Counted from the first letter of the stretch, positions 1-6,680 are shown. The stretch is 7,690 nucleotides of DNA from Buchnera aphidicola (Kurisakia onigurumii) (GCF_039394605.1 NZ_CP135034.1:1-7690); one strand, 5' to 3'. Notes: generated from the letters alone by a model not told the origin. Program-made: numbers and translations.

Positions 1-76
1 TCTATTGCTGTAAAAAATCTTCTATTGCTGTAAAAAATCTTCTATTGCTGTAAAAAATCTTCTATTGCTGTAAAAA
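1..76. repeat. Iteron array, first part (3 full copies plus 1 partial)
   Basis: Tandem direct repeats with the 20-bp unit TCTATTGCTGTAAAAAATCT start at 1, 21 and 41. A fourth copy at 61-76 keeps TCTATTGCTGTAAAAA and then runs into a poly-A stretch. The full copies are identical and there are no spacers. The period is close to two helical turns, which would put each copy on the same DNA face, as is typical of replication initiator binding sites. The same unit, in phase, ends the window, so the array continues across a circular junction. It lies downstream of two IncFII-like repA genes in the circular map. An origin role for these iterons is inferred and not shown by the sequence. Confidence 0.9.
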
Positions 77-87
77 AAAACAATAGA
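61..87. repeat. Inverted repeat closing the iteron array
   Basis: TCTATTG (61-67), the start of the last partial iteron, is followed by CAATAGA (81-87), its exact reverse complement. The arms are 7 bp, separated by 13 nt that include a run of nine A. It may be a small hairpin or a pair of oppositely oriented protein sites at the array edge. The short arms leave chance possible. Confidence 0.5.
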
Positions 88-371
88 TGCATTAATAAAA
101 AAAAATACATGCATTCTAAAAAAATAGATGCAAAATTACATAAATTATTAATCTTTATAAAAAGAAATATAACATAAAGAAAATTTATATTAAAAATTTA
201 AAGAAAAAATATTAAAATACATAACTTAATAAGAAAATTTGAAAAAAATAATCTATTAATATATAATTGAAAAAAATAAAATTAATATTTTTTATTTTAA
301 AAAATCTTTTAATAAATTATTTTAATAACTCCTCATTCTTTTAATATTCTACCTTGATATTCTTAAAAAAA
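77..371. other. Non-coding region between iterons and leuB (probable origin flank and leu leader)
   Basis: No credible coding sequence is visible on either strand. The stretch is almost entirely A and T. Near the iterons it carries CAATAGATGCA (81-91) and AATAGATGCA (123-132). Their CAATAGA/AATAGA part is the reverse complement of the iteron start TCTATTG, so they are inverted partial iteron cores. ATGCATT also occurs at 87-93 and 109-115. A sigma70-like promoter lies at 239-267. I see no clear DnaA box, no leucine-rich leader peptide and no leuA remnant. The final 40 bases before leuB are relatively C-rich and contain no evident Shine-Dalgarno site. Confidence 0.6.
239..267 (+). promoter_or_regulatory. 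Predicted sigma70 promoter for leuBCDA
   Basis: TTGAAA at 239-244 and a perfect TATAAT at 262-267 are separated by exactly 17 nt, the optimal spacing. It lies about 105 nt upstream of leuB and faces the operon. In DNA this AT-rich, TATAAT-like strings are common, so the case rests on the -35 match plus spacing plus location. No operator or attenuator is visible with it. Confidence 0.5.
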
Positions 372-1457
372 ATGAAAAAAAAATATAACATAGCTGTTTT
401 GCCTGGAGATGGAATTGGACCAGAAATAATGAAACAAGCTTATAAAATAATAAAAATAATTAATCAAAAATTTCCTATAGTATTAAATACTCAAGAATAT
501 GACGTAGGAGGTATTGCAATTGATAAATTTAATAATGCTCTTCCAAAAGATACTATTGAAGGATGCAAAAAATCTCATGCGATTTTATTTGGATCTGTTG
601 GAGGAAATAAATGGAATCATCTTCCTGAAGAAAAAAGACCAGAAAAAGCTAGTTTATTATTTTTAAGAAAAAAATTTGATCTTTTTTTAAATATTAGACC
701 TTCGAAACTAGAAAGTGAACTATTCTATTTATCTCCTTTAAGACAAGATATTAGCAAAAAAGGTTTTGATATAATGTGTATACGAGAATTAACTGGAGGT
801 ATATATTTTGGAAAATCTGAATATGATAAATCAAAAGAATATGCTTTTGATACTGAAAATTATTTTAAAAATGAAATAATTAGAGTGGCAAAAAAAGCTT
901 TTCAATTAGCTCAAACAAGAAAAAAAAAAATCGTATCGATAGATAAAGCAAATGTATTAAAAACATCTATTTTATGGAGAAAAACAGTAGATGAAATTTC
1001 TATTAATTTTCCGGAAATAAAATTATCTCATATGTATATTGATAATGCAACTATGCAATTAATTAGAAATCCTTCTAAATTTGATGTAATTCTTTGTTCA
1101 AATCTTTTTGGAGATATATTATCAGATGAATGTGCAGAAATAAGTGGATCAATTGGTATGTTACCTTCTGCTAGTATTAATGAAAATAATTTTGGATTAT
1201 ATGAACCCGCAGGAGGATCTGCTCCAGAAATTGCAGGAAAAAATATAGCTAATCCCATAGCTCAAATATTATCTTTATCGATGTTAATACGTTATTCAAT
1301 TGGAAATATAAAAATTGCTGATTTAATAGATTCTTCTGTAAAAGAAGCTTTATTAAAAAATTTTAAAACAAAAGACATTTCTAGAAATGGAGAAAATTAT
1401 ATTTCTACAGAAGATATGGGAAATATAATATGCAAATTTTTATTAAAAAGGATATAA
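372..1457 (+). CDS. leuB: 3-isopropylmalate dehydrogenase LeuB
   Basis: LeuB oxidatively decarboxylates 3-isopropylmalate to 2-oxoisocaproate using NAD+ and a divalent metal. It is a cytosolic homodimer. With the ATG at 372 the protein has 361 residues, close to the roughly 363 of the E. coli enzyme, and opens in register with the family ([11 protein letters not shown] at residues 8-18). Family active-site positions are present: R99, R109, R138, Y145 (in ELTGGIYFG), K192, and the metal-binding aspartates D224, D248 and D252. The C-terminal [14 protein letters not shown] nucleotide-site motif is at 282-295. An in-frame TTG at 354 would add six residues with no family counterpart, so I prefer the ATG. 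No strong ribosome binding site precedes it. It is the first gene of the leuBCDA set and ends 3 nt before leuC. It carries an 11-A run at 920-930. Confidence 0.96.
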   Translation: MKKKYNIAVLPGDGIGPEIMKQAYKIIKIINQKFPIVLNTQEYDVGGIAIDKFNNALPKDTIEGCKKSHAILFGSVGGNKWNHLPEEKRPEKASLLFLRKKFDLFLNIRPSKLESELFYLSPLRQDISKKGFDIMCIRELTGGIYFGKSEYDKSKEYAFDTENYFKNEIIRVAKKAFQLAQTRKKKIVSIDKANVLKTSILWRKTVDEISINFPEIKLSHMYIDNATMQLIRNPSKFDVILCSNLFGDILSDECAEISGSIGMLPSASINENNFGLYEPAGGSAPEIAGKNIANPIAQILSLSMLIRYSIGNIKIADLIDSSVKEALLKNFKTKDISRNGENYISTEDMGNIICKFLLKRI

Positions 1458-1460
1458 AAT

Positions 1461-2864
1461 ATGGAAAAAACTCTATATGAAAAAATATTTGATTCACATG
1501 TAATATACGAAAAAAAAAATCATATTCCATTAATATATATTGATTTACATTTATTACATGAAGTTACTTCTCCTCAAGCTTTTGAATCTTTAGAAAATAA
1601 AAAAAGATCAGTTTTTAGACCAAAAAAAACATTTGCTACCATGGATCATAATGTTTCTACTATCAGTAATAATATTTTTGCTTCAGGAGAAATGGCTGCA
1701 ATACAAATGCAAGAATTAAAAAAAAATTGTAAAAAAAATAATATTTCATTATATGATATAAATCATTCAAAACAAGGTATTATACACGTTATTAGTCCTG
1801 AAGAAGGATTAACATTACCAGGTATGACAATTGTGTGTGGAGATTCACATACATCCACTCATGGTGCTTTTGGTGCTTTAGCATTTGGAATTGGTACATC
1901 AGAAGTAGAACATGTTTTAGCAACACAAACATTACAACAAAAAAAATATAAAACGATGCATATTAAAATAAATGGAATTTTAAATAAATATGTTACATCC
2001 AAAGATGTAATTTTGTTTATAATAAGAAAATTAGGTACTAGTGGGGGTAGAGGTTTTGTAATAGAGTTTTCCGGTTCTGTAATTGATAATTTTTCAATGG
2101 AAAGTAGAATGACTTTATGTAATATGTCTATTGAAATGGGAGCTAAATCCGGAATTATTGCACCTGACGATACTACTTTTAATTATTTACAAAATAAATT
2201 ATTTTCACCTAAAAATGAAAAATGGAATAAAGCAATAAATTACTGGAAAAAATTAAAAAGCGATAAAAAAGCAATTTTTAATAAAAAAATAAAATTCAAT
2301 GTATCTAATTTAAAACCTCAAGTTACATGGGGTACAAATCCTTCTCAAACTGTTTGTATAGATAGTAATATACCTTATTCTGATGATTTTAAATGTGAAA
2401 TAGAAAAACAAGAATTTTTAAAATCACTAGAGTATATGAAATTAAAACCAGGAACAAAAATAGAAGATATTTCTATTAACAAAGTTTTTATTGGTTCTTG
2501 TACTAATTCTAGAATAGAAGATTTACGTTTAGTAGCAAAAATAGTAAAAAATAAAAAAATATGTTCTCAAGTTAATGCAATTATTGTTCCAGGTTCGAAA
2601 CAAGTAAAAAAGCAAGCTGAAAAAGAAGGGTTAGCAAAAATTTTCATAAATGCAGGTTTTGAATGGAGATTACCAGGATGTTCTATGTGTTTAGCAATGA
2701 ATGATGATCGATTAAAAAAAGGAGATCGTTGTGCTTCAACTAGTAATAGAAATTTTGAAGATAGACAAGGTAGAGGAGGAAAAACTCATTTGGTAAGCCC
2801 TTCTATGGCCGCAGCTGCAGCTATATACGGAAAATTTGTTGATATTAGAAAAATAAATTTCTAA
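1461..2864 (+). CDS. leuC: 3-isopropylmalate dehydratase large subunit LeuC
   Basis: LeuC is the iron-sulfur subunit of isopropylmalate isomerase. With LeuD it interconverts 2- and 3-isopropylmalate in the cytosol. The 467 residues match the usual length of about 466. The three [4Fe-4S] ligands are visible as C347 (in FIGSCTNSR) and C407 and C410 (in LPGCSMC). Other aconitase-family signatures are [13 protein letters not shown] at 126-138, [12 protein letters not shown] at 145-156 and the C-terminal [18 protein letters not shown] from 437. The start is supported by AAAAGGAT about 10 nt upstream, overlapping the end of leuB, and by alignment of the N-terminus with the family. The 3-nt gap to leuB implies translation from the same mRNA. 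A 10-A run occurs at 1510-1519 near the start. The gene appears intact. Confidence 0.97.
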   Translation: MEKTLYEKIFDSHVIYEKKNHIPLIYIDLHLLHEVTSPQAFESLENKKRSVFRPKKTFATMDHNVSTISNNIFASGEMAAIQMQELKKNCKKNNISLYDINHSKQGIIHVISPEEGLTLPGMTIVCGDSHTSTHGAFGALAFGIGTSEVEHVLATQTLQQKKYKTMHIKINGILNKYVTSKDVILFIIRKLGTSGGRGFVIEFSGSVIDNFSMESRMTLCNMSIEMGAKSGIIAPDDTTFNYLQNKLFSPKNEKWNKAINYWKKLKSDKKAIFNKKIKFNVSNLKPQVTWGTNPSQTVCIDSNIPYSDDFKCEIEKQEFLKSLEYMKLKPGTKIEDISINKVFIGSCTNSRIEDLRLVAKIVKNKKICSQVNAIIVPGSKQVKKQAEKEGLAKIFINAGFEWRLPGCSMCLAMNDDRLKKGDRCASTSNRNFEDRQGRGGKTHLVSPSMAAAAAIYGKFVDIRKINF

Positions 2865-2870
2865 ATATAA

Positions 2871-2876
2871 AAAGGA
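2871..2876 (+). promoter_or_regulatory. Ribosome binding site of leuD
   Basis: AAAGGA lies 11 nt before the leuD ATG at 2888. The spacing is slightly long, and an ATG at 2878 is followed at once by TAA, so it cannot be the start. Confidence 0.6.
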
Positions 2877-2887
2877 TATGTAAAAAT

Positions 2888-3490
2888 ATGAATCAATTTT
2901 CTCATTATGAAAGTATAATTACACCAATAGATTTGCCCAATATAGATACGGATGCTATCATACCAAAACAATTTTTAAAAAAAGTTACAAAAAAAGGTTT
3001 TGGTAAACATTTGTTTAATAACTGGAGATATATTGATAAAAATAATTCAATTATTAATCCAGATTTTCCTATAAATAAAAAAGAATATAAAAATTCTAGT
3101 ATTTTATTAACAAGAGATAATTTTGGGTGTGGTTCTTCTAGAGAACATGCTGCTTGGGCTTTAAAAGATTATGGTTTTCAAGTTATTATATCTTCTAGTT
3201 TTTCAGATATATTTTATATTAACGGTTTTAACAATCAAATTTTATTAATTCAATTAAATAAAATAGAAATAAATGAAATATTCAGTATTATCAAAAAAAA
3301 ATCATCTACAATGGCATTTATTAATTTAATTGAAAATTTTGTTTTAGTAAATAATAAAAAATATAATTTTAAAATAAATGATTTTTATAAATTATGTATT
3401 TTAAATAATTTAGACAATATTGATTGTACTATGCAACACAAAGAAAAAATTATACAATACGAAAAAAAAATACCTAATTTTTTTAAATAA
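2888..3490 (+). CDS. leuD: 3-isopropylmalate dehydratase small subunit LeuD
   Basis: LeuD is the swivelling-domain subunit that completes the isopropylmalate isomerase with LeuC. The protein has 200 residues, against about 201 in E. coli. Diagnostic motifs are NIDTDAIIPKQFL at 18-30 and NFGCGSSREHAAWAL at 78-92, followed by VIISSSFSDIFYINGFNN at 99-116, which shapes the substrate pocket. The C-terminus keeps a recognisable TMQHKEKIIQYE ending. It follows leuC by 23 nt and has its own AAAGGA site. The second half is richer in Lys, Asn and Ile than enterobacterial homologues, as expected from AT mutation pressure. Two 9-A runs fall in the second half. No truncation or frameshift is seen. Confidence 0.96.
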   Translation: MNQFSHYESIITPIDLPNIDTDAIIPKQFLKKVTKKGFGKHLFNNWRYIDKNNSIINPDFPINKKEYKNSSILLTRDNFGCGSSREHAAWALKDYGFQVIISSSFSDIFYINGFNNQILLIQLNKIEINEIFSIIKKKSSTMAFINLIENFVLVNNKKYNFKINDFYKLCILNNLDNIDCTMQHKEKIIQYEKKIPNFFK

Positions 3491-3494
3491 AAAT

Positions 3495-3522
3495 AATAAA
3501 TCTTTATTAAAAGTTTTTTATT
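3495..3522 (+). terminator. Weak hairpin between leuD and leuA (possible partial terminator)
   Basis: CTTT (3502-3505) and AAAG (3510-3513) flank a 4-nt loop and are followed directly by TTTTTT (3514-3519). An outer pairing of AATAAA (3495-3500) with TTTATT (3517-3522) can extend it. The stem is short and nearly all A-T, so it would be weak. It may reduce read-through into leuA or be chance in such DNA. Confidence 0.25.
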
Positions 3523-3531
3523 AATTTAAAT

Positions 3532-3538
3532 AAAAGGA
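3532..3538 (+). promoter_or_regulatory. Ribosome binding site of leuA
   Basis: AAAAGGA ends 5 nt before the ATG at 3544. It is a clear purine-rich site in an otherwise AT-only spacer and it fixes the leuA start. Confidence 0.65.
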
Positions 3539-3543
3539 AATGT

Positions 3544-5088
3544 ATGAAAGAAAAAGTTATAATTTTAGATACAACCCTTAGGGATGGAGATCAATCTTTA
3601 TTAGTTGGTTTAAAACCAAAAAATAAATTAAAAATAGCTTTAGCATTAGAAAAATTAGGTATAGACATAATTGAAGCTGGTTTTCCAATATCCTCACCAG
3701 GAGATTTTCAAGCAGTACAGTTAATATCTAAAAATATACGAAATAGTAAAATATGTTCATTATCTAGATGTATAGAAAAAGATATTTATACAGCAGCTGA
3801 AGCTATGTCTAAATCAAAAAATTTTCGAATTCATTTATTTATTGGAACATCAGATTTACATGTAAAACAAAAATTAAGAAAAAATTTTGAAGAAATTATA
3901 GACATGTCTATTTTTTCTATTAAAAAAGCATTAAAATATACTGATGATATACAATTTTCATGTGAAGATGCAGGTAGAACATCTTTAGATAATTTATGCA
4001 AAATTGTAGAAAAAGTAATAAAAAATGGAGTGAAAACAGTAAATATACCTGATACTGTAGGATACACAATACCTAGTCAATTTAAAAATATAATAAAATT
4101 TTTATATGAAAAAGTACCTAATATTGATAAGGCAATTATTTCAGCTCATTGTCATAATGATTTAGGAATGGCATCAGGAAATGCAATATCCTCAATTGAA
4201 TCAGGAGTTCGTCAAATTGAAGGTACTATTACTGGTATTGGAGAAAGAGCCGGAAATACTGCTTTAGAAGAGATTATTTTAGCTATAAAAATACATTCTG
4301 AAAAATTAGGTGTTTACACAAATATAAATTTTAAAGAAATTTATAAAACAAGTAAATTAATTAGTAAATTATGTAATTCTCCAATATCTTCAATTAAAGC
4401 AATTATTGGAAAAAATGCTTTTTTACATTCATCGGGAATTCATCAAGACGGGTTTTTAAAAAATAGAAAAAATTATGAAATTATTAATCCTAAAATAATA
4501 GGAGCTAAAGAAACTAAATTGAATTTAACAGCAAAATCAGGTAGAGCAGCAATTCAATATCATATGAATAGAATGGGGTATAAGAATCAGGATTATAATT
4601 TAAATAAACTATATTCACGTTTTCTTGTATTAGCTGATGATAAAGGAAAAGTTTTTGATTACAATTTAGAAGAATTAGCTTTTATTAAAAATAACGATAA
4701 TAATAAAAAATATTTTTCAATAAAATATTTTAAATACAAAATAAAACAAAATGGAATTTACAAACTATCTATTTCTTTAATATGTGGAAATACAATTCGA
4801 AAGGAAAAAATAGTTTCAAAAAAAGGAATTTTATATTCTTTATATAAAATTATTGTACGAATTACTAATCTAAAATTCTTAATAAAAAATTTTCAAGTAA
4901 TACAAACATATTCTAAAAAAAATATTTTTAAAGAAAAAAGCAAATCTTTAATAACAGTAGAATATGAAAAAAGAATATTTCATGGAGAAAATATATCATC
5001 AAATTCTATAAAATCGTCTTTAAAATCTATAATTAATATTTTAAATATTATTTGGATGTATAAAATTATAAAAAATAAAAAAATTTAA
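3544..5088 (+). CDS. leuA: 2-isopropylmalate synthase LeuA with diverged regulatory domain
   Basis: LeuA makes the committed step of leucine synthesis, condensing acetyl-CoA with 2-oxoisovalerate. The 514 residues compare with about 523 in E. coli. The N-terminal TIM barrel is well kept: DTTLRDGDQ at 9-17, [11 protein letters not shown] at 45-55, SCEDAGRT at 139-146, the metal-binding HCHNDLGMA at 202-210 (H202, H204), [13 protein letters not shown] at 231-243 (N238) and SSGIHQDG at 296-303. The usual DGEQ reads DGDQ here. The C-terminal regulatory domain (about 390-514) has the right length and keeps FHG and the following helix up to NIIW, but it lacks the GNGPVDA motif (SKKGILY instead) and the GVGLATDI-type leucine-site motif (GENISSNSI instead). 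Reduced feedback inhibition is inferred. The gene lies last, 53 nt after leuD, whereas leuA normally comes first. It may share the leuB promoter or have its own. Confidence 0.95.
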   Translation: MKEKVIILDTTLRDGDQSLLVGLKPKNKLKIALALEKLGIDIIEAGFPISSPGDFQAVQLISKNIRNSKICSLSRCIEKDIYTAAEAMSKSKNFRIHLFIGTSDLHVKQKLRKNFEEIIDMSIFSIKKALKYTDDIQFSCEDAGRTSLDNLCKIVEKVIKNGVKTVNIPDTVGYTIPSQFKNIIKFLYEKVPNIDKAIISAHCHNDLGMASGNAISSIESGVRQIEGTITGIGERAGNTALEEIILAIKIHSEKLGVYTNINFKEIYKTSKLISKLCNSPISSIKAIIGKNAFLHSSGIHQDGFLKNRKNYEIINPKIIGAKETKLNLTAKSGRAAIQYHMNRMGYKNQDYNLNKLYSRFLVLADDKGKVFDYNLEELAFIKNNDNNKKYFSIKYFKYKIKQNGIYKLSISLICGNTIRKEKIVSKKGILYSLYKIIVRITNLKFLIKNFQVIQTYSKKNIFKEKSKSLITVEYEKRIFHGENISSNSIKSSLKSIINILNIIWMYKIIKNKKI

Positions 5089-5151
5089 TTAAAAGTTTTA
5101 ACACAAAATTATTAATATTAAAAAATGTATAATTTAAAAGAAATAAAATAC

Positions 5152-5200
5152 TTCTCTTGTGCTAAAAATGGGTGGTACAAGAGAAATACTGATTTTTTTT
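5152..5200 (+). terminator. Rho-independent-like terminator after leuA
   Basis: TTCTCTTGT (5152-5160) and ACAAGAGAA (5177-5185) are exact reverse complements. In RNA the stem can extend inward through G-U, C-G, U-G and A-U pairs to 13 bp (5152-5164 with 5173-5185), with an 8-nt loop. A run of eight T follows at 5193-5200, 7 nt after the stem, a little farther than in a classic terminator. It sits between leuA and yqhA, where separation of transcripts is expected. It is one of the few GC-containing non-coding stretches here, which argues for conservation. Confidence 0.65.
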
Positions 5201-5226
5201 AAAATATATTTTTTTATATTTTAAAA
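5197..5226. repeat. AT-only inverted repeat upstream of yqhA
   Basis: TTTTAAAATATA (5197-5208) and TATATTTTAAAA (5215-5226) are exact reverse complements around six T. It directly abuts the terminator hairpin on its yqhA side. Long inverted repeats have been reported in Buchnera leucine plasmids, as far as I recall. Whether this pair corresponds to one of them needs alignment. An AT-only 12-bp arm could also be chance. Confidence 0.4.
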
Positions 5227-5246
5227 TTCTTTAATACAATTTTTAG

Positions 5247-5253
5247 AAAAGGA
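5247..5253 (+). promoter_or_regulatory. Ribosome binding site of yqhA
   Basis: AAAAGGA ends 6 nt before the ATG at 5260. It is a good Shine-Dalgarno match and fixes the start, giving an N-terminus that aligns with enterobacterial YqhA. Confidence 0.65.
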
Positions 5254-5259
5254 AAAAAA

Positions 5260-5757
5260 ATGGAAAAAATTATTGCGAATATTATATATGCATCTAGATG
5301 GCTTATGTTCCCAGTTTATATTGGATTATCTTTCGGATTTATTTTATTAACTGTAAAATTTTTTCAACAAATTATATATGTCATTCCTGAAATATTAACA
5401 ATGTCAGAATCAGGATTAGTTTTAATCGTACTTTCTTTAATTGATATAGCTCTTGTTGGAGGTTTATTAGTTATGGTTATGTTTTCTGGATACGAAAATT
5501 TTATAGAAAAAATGGAAACTACCAAAGGGAAAAAAAGATTAAGTTGGATGGGTACAATGGATGTCAATTCAATAAAAAATAAAGTAGCATCATCAATTGT
5601 AGCTATTTCTTCTGTACATTTACTTCGATTATTTATGGATGCAGATAAAATTCCAGATAATAAAATTATGTGGTGTATAATTATACATTTAACTTTTGTT
5701 GTTTCTGCTTTTGGTATGGCTTATATAGATAAAATGAGTAAAAAACATTACTCTTAG
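5260..5757 (+). CDS. yqhA: YqhA family inner-membrane protein (UPF0114)
   Basis: The 165 residues match E. coli YqhA in length (about 164) and along the whole sequence. Recognisable stretches are YASRWL at 10-15, [10 protein letters not shown] at 18-27, [20 protein letters not shown] at 62-81, [18 protein letters not shown] at 106-123 and [18 protein letters not shown] at 141-158. Hydrophobic segments at about 15-35, 53-76, 108-126 and 137-156 suggest a four-pass inner-membrane protein without a cleaved signal peptide. The molecular function of the family is unknown. The gene has no metabolic link to leucine synthesis, yet it is a regular passenger of Buchnera leucine plasmids. It lies between the terminator region after leuA and the repA pair, has its own ribosome binding site and ends with TAG. 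Its conservation is high for such AT-rich DNA, which suggests purifying selection. Confidence 0.93.
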   Translation: MEKIIANIIYASRWLMFPVYIGLSFGFILLTVKFFQQIIYVIPEILTMSESGLVLIVLSLIDIALVGGLLVMVMFSGYENFIEKMETTKGKKRLSWMGTMDVNSIKNKVASSIVAISSVHLLRLFMDADKIPDNKIMWCIIIHLTFVVSAFGMAYIDKMSKKHYS

Positions 5758-5776
5758 ATATTTTTTAAAATTAATA

Positions 5777-5804
5777 TTGATTAAATATATTTATTATGTA
5801 AAAT
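5777..5804 (+). promoter_or_regulatory. Possible promoter upstream of the short repA
   Basis: TTGATT (5777-5782) and TAAAAT (5799-5804) are separated by 16 nt, and a second TATAAT overlaps at 5804-5809. It faces the repA genes from the yqhA-repA gap. Such matches arise easily in AT-rich sequence, so this is only a candidate. Confidence 0.28.
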
Positions 5805-5870
5805 ATAATTTTTAAGATATCTAATTTAAATTTAAAAAATTTATTTAATATATTATTAATTAATATAAAA

Positions 5871-5884
5871 TAAGTGTAAAATCT
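5871..5884 (+). promoter_or_regulatory. Iteron-like half site at the start of the short repA
   Basis: TAAGTGTAAAATCT ends one base before the GTG start codon. It resembles the AAGTGTAAAAATCT that opens the iteron array at 7637-7650 (one A fewer) and the TGTAAAAAATCT half of each iteron. It could be a RepA autoregulation site or a relic of an old origin copy. The role is inferred. Confidence 0.35.
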
Positions 5885-5885
5885 A

Positions 5886-6632
5886 GTGGCTAGAAAAAAT
5901 TATATAAAAAATAACAACCCTTTTTTTAGACCTTCTAAAATTAGAAAAAAAATATCATATTTTATTAAATATGCTATGAAACAAGCTTCAAAAATAGATG
6001 TAGCTAGAAGTAAATTAAATAATCATGCAATAAGATCAAAAAAGAAATATGAAAATCAAGTAATATGTAGATTTAGACGTTTAAACGAACATAGAGCATG
6101 TGCTATGCGAGCAATGGTACAAGCAATGTTATATCATTTTAACGATATATCTAATTTAGTTGAAGCTTCTGTAGAGCAGTTATCTGATGAATGTGGATTA
6201 TCTACTACTTCTCAAGCAGGAAACAAATCGATTACTCGAGCTTCAAGATTGATCACTCATTTTATGGAACCAATGGGTTTTGTAACATCTATTAAAAAAA
6301 AAAATGATAATAATTCTAGAATATTTTATAAACAAATTAAATTAAATCCAAAATTTTTTATGTTATTAAATATTTTTAAAATAAAAAAAGAAAAAAAAAC
6401 AAAAATTAATAAAAAAAATTTTTTGGAGTCATCTTTAACATTGAAAGAAATAACAAAAATATCTAGTTTTAACTTAGATGAAAAAATAACTAAAAAAAAA
6501 ATTTTAAATGCTTTAATTAATCAATATACTGCTATTGAATTAACTAAAATGGGATCAAAAGGTTTAAAAAATAAAGTAAATTTAGAATATTCTAACTTAA
6601 AAAAAATAATAAAAGCTTTATCTAATTCATAA
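5886..6632 (+). CDS. repA2: IncFII-type replication initiator RepA, shorter paralogue
   Basis: This is a plasmid replication initiator of the IncFII RepA family, expected to bind the plasmid origin. The protein has 248 residues. Family features are NYIKNNNPFFRP at 5-16, RRLNEHRACAMRAMVQA at 64-80, ECGLSTTSQAGNKSITRAS at 102-120 (the best-conserved part, corresponding to ECGLATESAAGKLSITRAT of R100 RepA) and HFMEPMGFV at 125-133. The start is GTG, because an in-frame stop lies at 5877-5879. The N-terminus aligns with the neighbour from NYIKN onward. No good ribosome binding site is seen. Compared with the downstream paralogue it lacks about 34 residues between FFML (157-160) and KKKIL (203-207) and has a shorter tail. 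Two internal blocks are identical to the paralogue at nucleotide level. An 11-A run lies at 6294-6304. It may be a reduced or regulatory copy. The repA2 label follows usage for two-repA Buchnera plasmids and could be swapped. Confidence 0.9.
   Translation: MARKNYIKNNNPFFRPSKIRKKISYFIKYAMKQASKIDVARSKLNNHAIRSKKKYENQVICRFRRLNEHRACAMRAMVQAMLYHFNDISNLVEASVEQLSDECGLSTTSQAGNKSITRASRLITHFMEPMGFVTSIKKKNDNNSRIFYKQIKLNPKFFMLLNIFKIKKEKKTKINKKNFLESSLTLKEITKISSFNLDEKITKKKILNALINQYTAIELTKMGSKGLKNKVNLEYSNLKKIIKALSNS
6075..6133 (+). repeat. Repeat block A, identical to 6905-6963 in the other repA
   Basis: All 59 nt match the second repA gene at a constant offset of 830. The block covers codons 64 to 83, and the flanking bases differ. 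The genes on either side of the shared blocks are strongly diverged, so the identity points to recent gene conversion. Confidence 0.9.
6163..6285 (+). repeat. Repeat block B, identical to 6993-7115 in the other repA
   Basis: All 123 nt, about 40 codons (94-133) including every third position, match the second repA at the same offset of 830. The block covers the best-conserved part of the initiator. Divergence resumes abruptly on both sides. Confidence 0.92.
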
Positions 6633-6642
6633 AATATAAAAA

Positions 6643-6676
6643 TTTTAATTTTTTATAATTTTATAAAAAATTAAAA
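6643..6676. terminator. AT-only inverted repeat between the two repA genes
   Basis: TTTTAATTTTTTATAA (6643-6658) and TTATAAAAAATTAAAA (6661-6676) are a perfect 16-bp inverted repeat with a 2-nt centre, starting 10 nt after the short repA stop. It could be a weak bidirectional terminator or a cruciform-prone site. It contains no G or C, so the hairpin would be unstable, and chance is plausible in this DNA. Confidence 0.35.
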
Positions 6677-6680
6677 AATA

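Noticed and set aside
1..76. CRISPR array
   Set aside because: The 20-bp units are directly adjacent and identical, with no spacers, and there are no cas genes. They are iterons or a plain tandem repeat.
354..371. TTG at 354 as the leuB start
   Set aside because: It adds six residues absent from the family, while the ATG at 372 gives the expected N-terminus and a normal length. Neither has a strong ribosome binding site.
77..371. Small heat-shock gene ibpA or another small gene, as on some Buchnera leucine plasmids
   Set aside because: No open frame with recognisable motifs is present here or in the other gaps.
1028..1258. Reverse-strand open frame of 76 codons
   Set aside because: It lies wholly inside conserved leuB, its product matches no family I recognise and it has no ribosome binding site. 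It is a shadow of leuB.
3491..3543. Separate promoter for leuA in the leuD-leuA gap
   Set aside because: No -35/-10 pair with acceptable spacing is visible in the 53 nt. One inside leuD cannot be excluded.
3831..4067. Reverse-strand open frame of 78 codons
   Set aside because: It is entirely antisense to the conserved catalytic part of leuA, and its product resembles nothing I know.
5098..5133. TTAACA and TATAAT upstream of the terminator as a yqhA promoter
   Set aside because: The spacing is 24 nt, too long, and a transcript would run through the terminator hairpin at 5152-5200.
5364..5567. Reverse-strand open frame of 67 codons
   Set aside because: It is antisense to yqhA and its composition is that of a complement of a membrane-protein gene.
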